A program made the position numbers and the translations under genes. DNA of 23,257 nucleotides, from the NCBI GenBank assembly GCA_038101125.1, contig JAYNVZ010000017.1:1-23257 (forward strand). Reading direction: 5' to 3'. The DNA is from GCA-2698665 sp038101125 (lineage in GTDB: Bacteria; Pseudomonadota; Gammaproteobacteria; GCA-002705445; GCA-002716945). Numbering within the stretch: position 1 is the stretch's first letter; each line of letters begins with the position of its first letter. Positions 7,622 to 14,062 of the stretch are shown here, one piece after another. The notes below the pieces were generated by a model. It did not search any database. It saw only the letters and a list, made by a program, of their open reading frames with translations, and was not told where the DNA came from.

Positions 7622-8564
7622 AACTTGTTTCCTCAATTAAAGATTCTAGTTTTTTGAAGGAATTTGGTTTCTCACATTCTATTTGAAAAATATTATCAGT
7701 AATTGGATGCCTAAACTCTAATGATGAAGCATGTAATGCATGATCATCTGATGAGCGTGAAAGTAGTTCAAAAATATCAGGGTACTTTGTAAAGATAGTT
7801 TTCTTAAAACCATATAACTTATCACCAATTACTGGATGGCCAATATGTGATAGATGAACTCTTATTTGATGTGTTCTGCCTGTAACCAGCTCGACTTCTA
7901 ATGAAGATGCTTTTTCAAATCTTCTTAGGACTTTTATTTTAGATATTGATTCTTTGCCAGTTTCAGTTACTGACATTTTTTTTCTATTAATTTTATGTCT
8001 TCCAATTTTCTCATCGATTTTTGATACATTGTTAATAATTCCAGAAACTAATGTATGATACTTTTTTATAACTTTTCTGTCTTGTATTTGCTTAGTAAGA
8101 TTATTATGCGACTGTAATGTCTTAGCAATAATCAATAAACCAGATGTTTGCTTGTCTAGACGATGAATAATACCTGCTCTAGGTATATTTCTTAACTCAG
8201 GGTATTTAAATAATAGAGCATTCTGGAGTGTGCCAGAATAATTACCAACTGCAGTATGGGTTACCATGCCACATGGTTTGTCTACTATTAAAAAACTGCT
8301 ATCATCATGAAGAATATTTATTGGTATATCTTCAGATATAATATCTAACTTTTCATTTTGCATGACCTCAATTTCTACCATTGACTTCGATGTCAATTTA
8401 TCTTTTGGAGAACATATTTTCCCATTTATTAGTATTTTCTCATTATTGATCCAATTTTTTATACAAGATCTTGAATATTCCGGTAAGTAAGACACCAATA
8501 ACTGATCAATCCTAAGGTCATTTTTAGGCTCTACGTCAAATCTATAAAAAGTTACATTTTTCAT
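7605..8564 (-). CDS. rluD: 23S rRNA pseudouridine synthase RluD (1911/1915/1917)
   Basis: This is a 319-residue RluA-family enzyme that isomerises uridines in helix 69 of 23S rRNA. An N-terminal S4 RNA-binding domain (about 15-65; RIDQLLVSYLPEYSRSCIKNW and KILINGK) precedes the catalytic domain. The catalytic Asp137 lies in GIIHRLDKQTSGLLIIAKT. VTGRTHQIRVHLSHIGHPVIGD is the second conserved motif. The S4 domain, pgeF downstream and divergent bamD upstream identify RluD rather than RluA or RluC; this is the bamD/rluD/pgeF neighbourhood of E. coli. It heads the operon that also holds pgeF and the RND pump. The ATG at 8564 is 35 bp from the divergent bamD start. Confidence 0.95.
   Translation of the reverse strand: MKNVTFYRFDVEPKNDLRIDQLLVSYLPEYSRSCIKNWINNEKILINGKICSPKDKLTSKSMVEIEVMQNEKLDIISEDIPINILHDDSSFLIVDKPCGMVTHTAVGNYSGTLQNALLFKYPELRNIPRAGIIHRLDKQTSGLLIIAKTLQSHNNLTKQIQDRKVIKKYHTLVSGIINNVSKIDEKIGRHKINRKKMSVTETGKESISKIKVLRRFEKASSLEVELVTGRTHQIRVHLSHIGHPVIGDKLYGFKKTIFTKYPDIFELLSRSSDDHALHASSLEFRHPITDNIFQIECEKPNSFKKLESLIEETSYANTN
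7630..7634 (-). promoter_or_regulatory. Shine-Dalgarno site that sets the pgeF start
   Basis: The minus strand reads GAGGA 8 nt before the ATG at 7621, inside the last codons of rluD. It favours the ATG over the in-frame TTG at 7636, which overlaps this site. It is one of the clearer ribosome sites in a window where many genes have none. Confidence 0.7.
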
Positions 8565-8587
8565 GGTGTTTTCTCACATAACTAATC

Positions 8588-8594
8588 TATAATA
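8588..8594. promoter_or_regulatory. Symmetrical -10 element shared by bamD and rluD
   Basis: The plus strand has TATAAT at 8588-8593, only 6 bp before the bamD ATG at 8600, so RNA should start on or next to the A of the start codon. On the minus strand the overlapping bases 8589-8594 read TATTAT, placed about 25 bp before the rluD ATG. One AT-rich core could therefore serve both divergent genes. No -35 near consensus is visible on either strand. Confidence 0.55.
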
Positions 8595-8599
8595 ACAAA

Positions 8600-9484
8600 A
8601 TGAAAGCTAAAATTCTCCTTATAAACCTTGTATTGATGACTTTATTGTCGAGTTGTTCTTACTGGGAGAGTGCACTAAAAGAAGCAGATCCTACTGTTGG
8701 AATGTCAGCCGCTGAAATATATGCTCAGGGGAAAGAATTTCTTGATGTTGAGGATTATCCTAACTCTATTAAATATTTTGATATATTAGAAGCAAGATAT
8801 CCTTTTGGAAAATATTCTACTCAAGCAATGTTAGATTTAGCATATGCTGCATATCAGTCTAATTTAAAAGATGAGGCAATCGTTAACTGTGATAGGTTTA
8901 TACGTTTATATCCAAATCATCCGAATGTTTCATATGCATACTATCTAAGAGCGTTATCAAATTTTGATAAAGATAGGAATTTTATAACAGAGTTATTTGC
9001 TCAAGATCCATCAAAATATGATGTTACTAAATTGAGACAATCATTCGATGATTTTACAATAGTGGTAAATAAATTCCCTAAAAGTAAATATGCAAAAGAT
9101 TCAAGAAACAGGCTTATTTATATTAAGAATATGATAGCTGAAAATGAACTATATATTGCAAAATATTATAGCAAGAGATCAGCGCATGTTGCTGCGATAG
9201 AGAGAGTAAAATATATGTTAAAAAACTATAGCGGCACACCAAGCTCAGAGGAGGGATTACTAGTGATGATAAATAGTTATAATAATCTAAAGATGAAAGA
9301 TTTGGCGTATGATGCCTCTAGAGTTTTAAAAGAAAATTATCCTGAATATACAATTACAGAAACTAAAAATAATTTTATAAAAGCTTATAAACAGATGGAG
9401 TCATTAGATATGGATGCGAAGGATAAACCTATGAAAGATAACGGAAGTTGGTTTTCTTATTTCAATATCTTTAGCTATTTTTAA
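8600..9484 (+). CDS. bamD: Outer membrane protein assembly factor BamD (lipoprotein)
   Basis: This is a 294-residue lipoprotein of the BAM complex, which inserts beta-barrel proteins into the outer membrane. The signal peptide ends in the lipobox LLSSC with the lipidated Cys19. The mature protein is a run of TPR-like helical repeats; SAAEIYAQGKEFLDVEDY opens the first, followed by ARYPFGKYSTQAMLDLAYA, motifs typical of BamD/ComL. The start is fixed: an in-frame stop lies 21 bp upstream with no other start codon between. The C-terminus runs about 40 residues past E. coli BamD, with a charged segment and an aromatic end. The last 14 bp overlap the end of nadE on the other strand. Confidence 0.95.
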   Translation: MKAKILLINLVLMTLLSSCSYWESALKEADPTVGMSAAEIYAQGKEFLDVEDYPNSIKYFDILEARYPFGKYSTQAMLDLAYAAYQSNLKDEAIVNCDRFIRLYPNHPNVSYAYYLRALSNFDKDRNFITELFAQDPSKYDVTKLRQSFDDFTIVVNKFPKSKYAKDSRNRLIYIKNMIAENELYIAKYYSKRSAHVAAIERVKYMLKNYSGTPSSEEGLLVMINSYNNLKMKDLAYDASRVLKENYPEYTITETKNNFIKAYKQMESLDMDAKDKPMKDNGSWFSYFNIFSYF

Positions 9485-10220
9485 GCTTATCACTAATTTT
9501 ACATACAGGGATTGGCATCATTTTGTGAAGATTTTTAGTTCTAATTTCTAAATATTTTTCTTTGTAAATACTATTCTCGTCTATCATTGCATTTTCTAGT
9601 TGCTCATATGTTAGTCCAAGCTGATCTTCATCTGTCCTATCATCTTCCCATAATCCATCTGTAGGCTTGGCAGTCAATATTCCGTCTATAATGCCAAGTT
9701 CTTCAGCTAAAGCTCTCACTTCACTTTTTGTAAGATCCGCTATAGGAGATATGTCGACGCCACCATCACCATATTTTGTATAGAAACCAACACCAAAATC
9801 TTCGACCTTATTGCCTGTACCTACAACTATACCTGATGATGATTGTGCGACTTGATACAATAACATCATTCTCAGTCTTGATTTAGAATTAGCAAATGCT
9901 AGTTCATCATCATGGTTTGTTGCTTGGCAAGTCTGTTTGAAAATATTGAAAGTATCAGAAAGATCAATTTCATATTCTTTAGTATTTTTAAACCTTTTAA
10001 CTAGTGATGAACAATGAGCTTTACTCAAAGAAATATCTTTAGAGTTTAGAGGAATTTTAACTAAGATAGTTTTAATGTTTGTCATTGAACATAACGTGCT
10101 AGTGAGGGCTGAATCAATACCCCCAGAAACACCAATGACAAGCGAGTCGATATTTGATGATTTTTTTACATAATCATCTATCCATCTTACTATATGATTT
10201 ATTACCTTATTGTTATCCAT
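9471..10220 (-). CDS. nadE: NAD+ synthetase, ammonia-type (NadE)
   Basis: This 249-residue enzyme makes NAD+ from nicotinate adenine dinucleotide, ATP and ammonia in the cytoplasm. The N-type ATP pyrophosphatase loop SGGIDSA (32-38) is present. GTGNKVEDFGVGFYTKYGDGGVDI and ADLTKSEVRALAEELGI are the usual synthetase motifs. There is no nitrilase (glutaminase) domain, so it should use free ammonia. The frame is open to a TTG at 10253, but the ATG at 10220 gives the usual family N-terminus (MDNNKVINHIVRWI). Neither start has a clear Shine-Dalgarno site. The 3' end overlaps bamD by 14 bp. It stands alone in its orientation and belongs to the same pathway as nadA at the window's left edge. Confidence 0.94.
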   Translation of the reverse strand: MDNNKVINHIVRWIDDYVKKSSNIDSLVIGVSGGIDSALTSTLCSMTNIKTILVKIPLNSKDISLSKAHCSSLVKRFKNTKEYEIDLSDTFNIFKQTCQATNHDDELAFANSKSRLRMMLLYQVAQSSSGIVVGTGNKVEDFGVGFYTKYGDGGVDISPIADLTKSEVRALAEELGIIDGILTAKPTDGLWEDDRTDEDQLGLTYEQLENAMIDENSIYKEKYLEIRTKNLHKMMPIPVCKISDKLKNS

Positions 10221-10279
10221 AGATATACTAATATTGCTAAAGTTTACTTTCAAAATAAGGTTTCATCCAAATCTGATAC

Positions 10280-10294
10280 ATTATAGTTTATAAT
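10280..10294. promoter_or_regulatory. Palindromic divergent -10 pair between nadE and the coaE operon
   Basis: The sequence ATTATAGTTTATAAT is a perfect 6-3-6 inverted repeat. It gives TATAAT on the plus strand (10289-10294, upstream of the gene at 10324) and TATAAT on the minus strand (10280-10285, upstream of nadE). Predicted RNA starts are near 10301 and 10273. No -35 boxes close to consensus are visible. It could also be a small operator. Confidence 0.5.
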
Positions 10295-10323
10295 AACAAA
10301 ATAATACTAATCAACATAAAAAT

Positions 10324-10524
10324 ATGCGTATAATAATAGTACTTTTAGTAGTGGTTTTTTTATATATTTTATTAAAACCATTACTTGTAAATAAGAAAAT
10401 GAAAACAGCTAATAAAAAGAGAGTAGATATTAAATATTGCGAGCACTGCAAATCTTATGTGACATCTGAAGACTTTTGCGGTTTAAAAAATAACAATTAT
10501 AAACACTGTAAAAATTATAAATGA
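10324..10524 (+). CDS. Small membrane-anchored zinc-ribbon protein, PP0621-like
   Basis: This 66-residue protein has one N-terminal membrane helix (about 2-20), then a basic linker, then a cytoplasmic zinc-ribbon-like end with C39-x2-C42, C52 and C62. Size, architecture and position upstream of coaE fit the uncharacterised PP0621 family of Gammaproteobacteria, in which a TM helix is followed by a short Cys-rich domain. The function is unknown. It is the first gene of a plus-strand operon with the 25-codon ORF (7 bp later), coaE and zapD. No Shine-Dalgarno sequence is visible. Confidence 0.6.
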   Translation: MRIIIVLLVVVFLYILLKPLLVNKKMKTANKKRVDIKYCEHCKSYVTSEDFCGLKNNNYKHCKNYK

Positions 10525-10531
10525 GACTAAT

Positions 10532-10609
10532 ATGACTAGAATACCATTGCTAATAACATTATCCGTAATAATGATAATAGGTATTATATTAACTGTACTT
10601 CTTCGGTAA
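10532..10609 (+). CDS. Putative 25-residue single-helix membrane peptide
   Basis: A short ORF encodes a peptide beginning MTRIPLLITLSVIMII and ending TVLLR. It is one uninterrupted hydrophobic helix with Arg at both ends. It sits 7 bp after the PP0621-like gene and 5 bp before coaE, filling that gap exactly. I recognise no family. Position, membrane character and exact fit suggest a real small protein, but 25 codons can arise by chance in AT-rich DNA and there is no strong ribosome site. Confidence 0.4.
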   Translation: MTRIPLLITLSVIMIIGIILTVLLR

Positions 10610-10614
10610 AAAAA

Positions 10615-11196
10615 ATGAAGCCAATCGTAATCTCAGGAAAAATTGGATCCGGAAAATCTACAATTTGCAAACTATTTGAAGACCATGGGCATATGACGAT
10701 AAGTTCAGATATGATGGCAAAAGATCTAATTAGGACAAATAAAGCAATTAAAGAAAGTTTAATCGAATCGTTTGGTGCTGATATCATGCATAAAGATGAT
10801 ATATCTTTGAAAAAACTTAGATCTATCTTATGCTCATCTGAAGAGAATAAAAGAATAATAGACGCAATAGTTCACCCAGTTTTTTATAGAGAGCTAAATA
10901 TAGTTATTAGCTCTAGTAAAGATAAACTTGTAATAGAAATACCTCTGATAGAAACATGTCACCGTATTGATACTGATTATACTTTAGTTTATGTAGAAAC
11001 AGACAAAGATATAAGAAAACATAGATTCTTGGAAAAAAAAGACGCAGATGAAAATATCTTTGAGAGCCTTAATGAGTTACAAAAAATTAAAGATTTATCT
11101 TCAATTGATCACAAATATACTATTCATAATAATGGAAACATAAATGACCTAGAGGATAGTTTTAATAAACTTTATGAAGAATTAGATAATGAATAG
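10615..11196 (+). CDS. coaE: Dephospho-CoA kinase CoaE
   Basis: This 193-residue P-loop kinase phosphorylates the 3'-OH of the ribose of dephospho-CoA, the last step of coenzyme A synthesis. The Walker A motif GKIGSGKS (8-15) follows the N-terminal strand, and SSDMMAKDLI supplies the conserved Asp region. IVHPVFYRE and LVIEIPLIE match the CoaE core, and the lid/base region is RKHRFLEKK. The usual RxxxQ lid is degenerate: EKKDADENIF replaces the typical R-R-D. The 3' end overlaps zapD by 8 bp, so the two are coupled. The coaE-zapD pairing is common in Gammaproteobacteria. There is no clear Shine-Dalgarno site. Confidence 0.93.
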   Translation: MKPIVISGKIGSGKSTICKLFEDHGHMTISSDMMAKDLIRTNKAIKESLIESFGADIMHKDDISLKKLRSILCSSEENKRIIDAIVHPVFYRELNIVISSSKDKLVIEIPLIETCHRIDTDYTLVYVETDKDIRKHRFLEKKDADENIFESLNELQKIKDLSSIDHKYTIHNNGNINDLEDSFNKLYEELDNE

Positions 11197-11962
11197 CTTA
11201 TCAGACAATCAGGTTTCAATATATGAAGAACCTGTACAAGAAAAAGTTAGAAAGTTTCTTAAAATTGAATACTTGTTTGATAGAATTTATTACTTTAAAA
11301 GTAAGGAAGATAAAAGAGAAAACTATACTGCCCTAATGGCTTTGTATGATTTATATGAAATACTATCTAGGAGTGATATTAAGTCAGAATTAATAAGAGA
11401 GGTTGAGACTCATAATAAATATTTTAATAAGATAAAAGATTCTCAGTCATCCAATACTGATCAAAGTAAGTTAAATTCCGTAATTGAAAAACAAGAGCTT
11501 CTTTTAAAACTTTTATATAGCGTCGAGAGTAATTATCTAGATTATATAGATAATGATGCACTCTGCAAAACTATTTTCAAGAATTGTAACAGTACTATAC
11601 AGCCCTCATCTGTAGAGTTTTGGTTGACAAGGGATATTGTATTAAGGGAAACGCAGATAGATCTATGGTTAGAACCATTATTATTTATTAAAAAGAGTAT
11701 AGATTTTATATTAAATATTATTAGAAAGTCTGGTAACTTTAACGACAAGCTTGCAGAAAAAGGATTTTATATAGAAAAGCTTGATCCTAAAAAAAATATA
11801 TTATTGATTAGAATTACTCTAACATCCGATTTATATTATTATCCACAGATAAGTGTTGGGAAACAACGATTAAATATAATGTTTATGTCAAAAGATGATA
11901 AGAATAACCTTATTAGATATAAAGATGATGTACAGTTTATTCTAACTACATGCGTGTTATAA
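11189..11962 (+). CDS. zapD: Cell division protein ZapD (YacF, DUF1342)
   Basis: This 257-residue protein is homologous to E. coli ZapD, a cytoplasmic dimer that binds the C-terminal tail of FtsZ and bundles its filaments. The N-terminus IYEEPVQEKVRKFLKIEYLF matches the family signature (YE-P-NE-R--LRLE-LF). The alpha-helical body is followed by a beta-rich C-terminal part containing FWLTRDIVLRETQIDLWLEPLL. It starts inside coaE, which is its usual neighbour. Its presence matters because it implies FtsZ in this organism although ftsZ is absent from the division cluster here. The stop is 6 bp from the stop of the convergent Nudix-ThiE gene. Confidence 0.93.
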   Translation: MNSLSDNQVSIYEEPVQEKVRKFLKIEYLFDRIYYFKSKEDKRENYTALMALYDLYEILSRSDIKSELIREVETHNKYFNKIKDSQSSNTDQSKLNSVIEKQELLLKLLYSVESNYLDYIDNDALCKTIFKNCNSTIQPSSVEFWLTRDIVLRETQIDLWLEPLLFIKKSIDFILNIIRKSGNFNDKLAEKGFYIEKLDPKKNILLIRITLTSDLYYYPQISVGKQRLNIMFMSKDDKNNLIRYKDDVQFILTTCVL

Positions 11963-11968
11963 TAATTT

Positions 11969-12883
11969 CTAAAAATTAGTAATTCCTGATACCCCATATC
12001 CATTATGATATAAACAATCGTCTAGATCAGACTTTCTCATTCCTCCAAGCGCAAAAACAGGCATGTTAGCCTCTAAAGCAAGATGTCCAAAGCTATCCCA
12101 GCCTAATATTTTTTCATCTAATTTGGACGCTAATACTGGTGATAAGAGAATAAAATCAAAATTATGTTTGTTGGCTATGTGTATATCTGAAATATTATGG
12201 CAAGATGCAGAATGAGTGAGCTTGTTATTCAGTTTTATAAATTTTGTATTTTCTAAATCTTTTAATTGATCAGATTTGTAGTGTATGCCTTTGAACTCTA
12301 AATTTTTAAATAGCTCATAATATGTTACATCTAGTATTAGATCGATATTATTAACGGAACATATTTTAGAATATTTTTCTGCCTGAATGCAATAATGCTC
12401 AGTATTTATTTTATTAGATCTATATCTCAGTATGTTACCTGAATATAACTGAGACATTTCTTCATTTTTATAATTATCAGCATCTATCGATGTGATGGAA
12501 CAATACCTTGGTAAAGATAAATAATTAAGGACTCTAAATGTAGAATCTATGAATTTTTCATTTGATTCAAATGCATTCAAATAAAGTAGTTCTTGATTTT
12601 CTTTAGCATAAATATCCTCTTGATAAGCTATTATTTCAAAAATATGTAGCTTAACCTGCATATGATCATAATAATGTATAACTGATCCGATACTATTAAA
12701 TTTAGTTACTTTTATTCCAAGTTCTTCAAAACATTCTCTATACAAAGCGTCCTCAGGTGTTTCATTTGTTTCTACTTTGCCTCCAGGAAATTCATAATAG
12801 TTTTGATAAGGATGCTTGGTCCTCAATGAATAGAGTAACTTATCAGAATCTCTTATTATTGCTAAAGAACACTCAAGAGTCAT
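11969..12883 (-). CDS. Nudix hydrolase fused to a thiamine-phosphate-synthase-like domain
   Basis: This is a 304-residue two-domain protein. Residues 1-125 are a MutT-type Nudix hydrolase with a complete Nudix box at 35-57: G-x5-E-x7 followed by RECFEELGI. Residues 127-304 are a ThiE/TenI-like TIM barrel with SASCHN at 225-230, DFILLSPV at 243-250 and FALGG at 277-281. This fusion beside argJ and secA is common in Gammaproteobacteria (Pseudomonas has the same arrangement). The Nudix part resembles 8-oxo-dGTP pyrophosphatases. Whether the C-terminal part makes thiamine phosphate or has a regulatory or repair role is not settled by sequence. It starts 6 bp after the argJ stop, at the end of secA-argJ-nudix. 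Confidence 0.9.
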   Translation of the reverse strand: MTLECSLAIIRDSDKLLYSLRTKHPYQNYYEFPGGKVETNETPEDALYRECFEELGIKVTKFNSIGSVIHYYDHMQVKLHIFEIIAYQEDIYAKENQELLYLNAFESNEKFIDSTFRVLNYLSLPRYCSITSIDADNYKNEEMSQLYSGNILRYRSNKINTEHYCIQAEKYSKICSVNNIDLILDVTYYELFKNLEFKGIHYKSDQLKDLENTKFIKLNNKLTHSASCHNISDIHIANKHNFDFILLSPVLASKLDEKILGWDSFGHLALEANMPVFALGGMRKSDLDDCLYHNGYGVSGITNF

Positions 12884-12889
12884 ACAACG

Positions 12890-14062
12890 TTATGTAGTAT
12901 ATGCGGAATTGATATGCACATATTCATGGCTTAGATCAGATGTTAGTACTGAATGTGAGGAAGATCCTGAATTAAGAAATATATCAACAACTACTTCATT
13001 CTTCTTCATGGATTTATTTAATAATTTAAGATTACATTTATTGGACTGTATTCCGCCTGTAAAAATTAACATTTTATTAATATGAAGATCAACTTTTTCA
13101 GGTTTGTAATCAATATGATTTAAAGATCCTAGTCTAGCAATAATTCTCCCCCAGTTTGGATCTGCTCCAAACATAGCAGTTTTAATAAGATTAGAATTTG
13201 CAAGACTATATGCGACTGATCTAGCTTGAGCTTTATTTTTTGATGCATGAACGTTAATTGTAATAACCTTAGTTGATCCCTCTCCATCCTTAATAATCAT
13301 CTTCGCGAGATCTTGGCATAGGAAAGACAACTCATGTGATAGTTTTTTATAATTAGAAGGAATATTAAAATCTATTTTTTTATTTTCTCCAGTACTTATT
13401 AATACAACACTATCATTTGTGGACATCTCACCATCAACAGATATTGCATTAAAAGAAGTTTCATTGACCTCTTTAATTAGCTTGTTTAATAATCTTTTGC
13501 TAAGGTTAACATCGATTGATATAAAAGCTAGCATTGTCGCCATATTAGGCTCTATCATACCTGCGCCTTTACAAATAGCATGAATAGTGATTTTTTTTCT
13601 ATTTATCAAAAAACTTCTAGATATAGATTTATTAAATTTATCTGTTGTCATAATTGCCTTTGATGCAGATTTCCAAGATGATGTAAAAGAGAATTTATGA
13701 CTATTAAGTTTTTTTTCTATTTTATCGATAGGCAATTGTCTGCCAATGATGCCAGTCGAAAATAATAATACCTGAGATGATTTACAGTTAAATTTTTCAG
13801 ATATAAGATTAGTGCACTTCAAAGAATTAGAAGAACCAATCTTGCCTGTACATGCATTTGCATTTCCAGAATTCACCAATATGTATCTTGGTTGTGATTC
13901 TAAAATATTCTTTCTAGATAGTATAACTGGCGCTGCTGCATATCTATTTTTAGTTGTAATCATAGCAGTTTTGGCACTAGCAGGTATTTTAAAACATACA
14001 GCATCTATATGATTATTTTTTATACCTATATTTAAAGTTTCGATTAATACTTTTGCGCTCAT
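12890..14062 (-). CDS. argJ: Glutamate N-acetyltransferase / ornithine acetyltransferase ArgJ
   Basis: This 390-residue Ntn-like enzyme moves acetyl from N-acetylornithine to glutamate in the cyclic arginine pathway. The self-cleavage site is intact: GAGMIEPNMATML with the nucleophile Thr176. ILVNSGNANACTG (near 61-73) and GADPNWGRIIARLGS are other family motifs, and the C-terminal DLSHEYVHINSAYTT is canonical. Its presence indicates arginine synthesis by acetyl recycling. The ATG overlaps the secA stop by 4 bp (ATGA), so it is translationally coupled to secA. Whether it also accepts acetyl-CoA (bifunctional form) cannot be decided by eye. Confidence 0.96.
   Translation of the reverse strand: MSAKVLIETLNIGIKNNHIDAVCFKIPASAKTAMITTKNRYAAAPVILSRKNILESQPRYILVNSGNANACTGKIGSSNSLKCTNLISEKFNCKSSQVLLFSTGIIGRQLPIDKIEKKLNSHKFSFTSSWKSASKAIMTTDKFNKSISRSFLINRKKITIHAICKGAGMIEPNMATMLAFISIDVNLSKRLLNKLIKEVNETSFNAISVDGEMSTNDSVVLISTGENKKIDFNIPSNYKKLSHELSFLCQDLAKMIIKDGEGSTKVITINVHASKNKAQARSVAYSLANSNLIKTAMFGADPNWGRIIARLGSLNHIDYKPEKVDLHINKMLIFTGGIQSNKCNLKLLNKSMKKNEVVVDIFLNSGSSSHSVLTSDLSHEYVHINSAYTT

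Noticed and set aside
9470..9490. AGCT/AGCT hairpin at the bamD-nadE overlap as a bidirectional terminator
   Set aside because: A 4-bp stem with an A-A mismatch next to it is within coding sequence and not convincing.
10221..10253. TTG start that would lengthen nadE by 11 codons
   Set aside because: There is no ribosome site, and the extra residues do not match the family; the ATG at 10220 gives the usual N-terminus.
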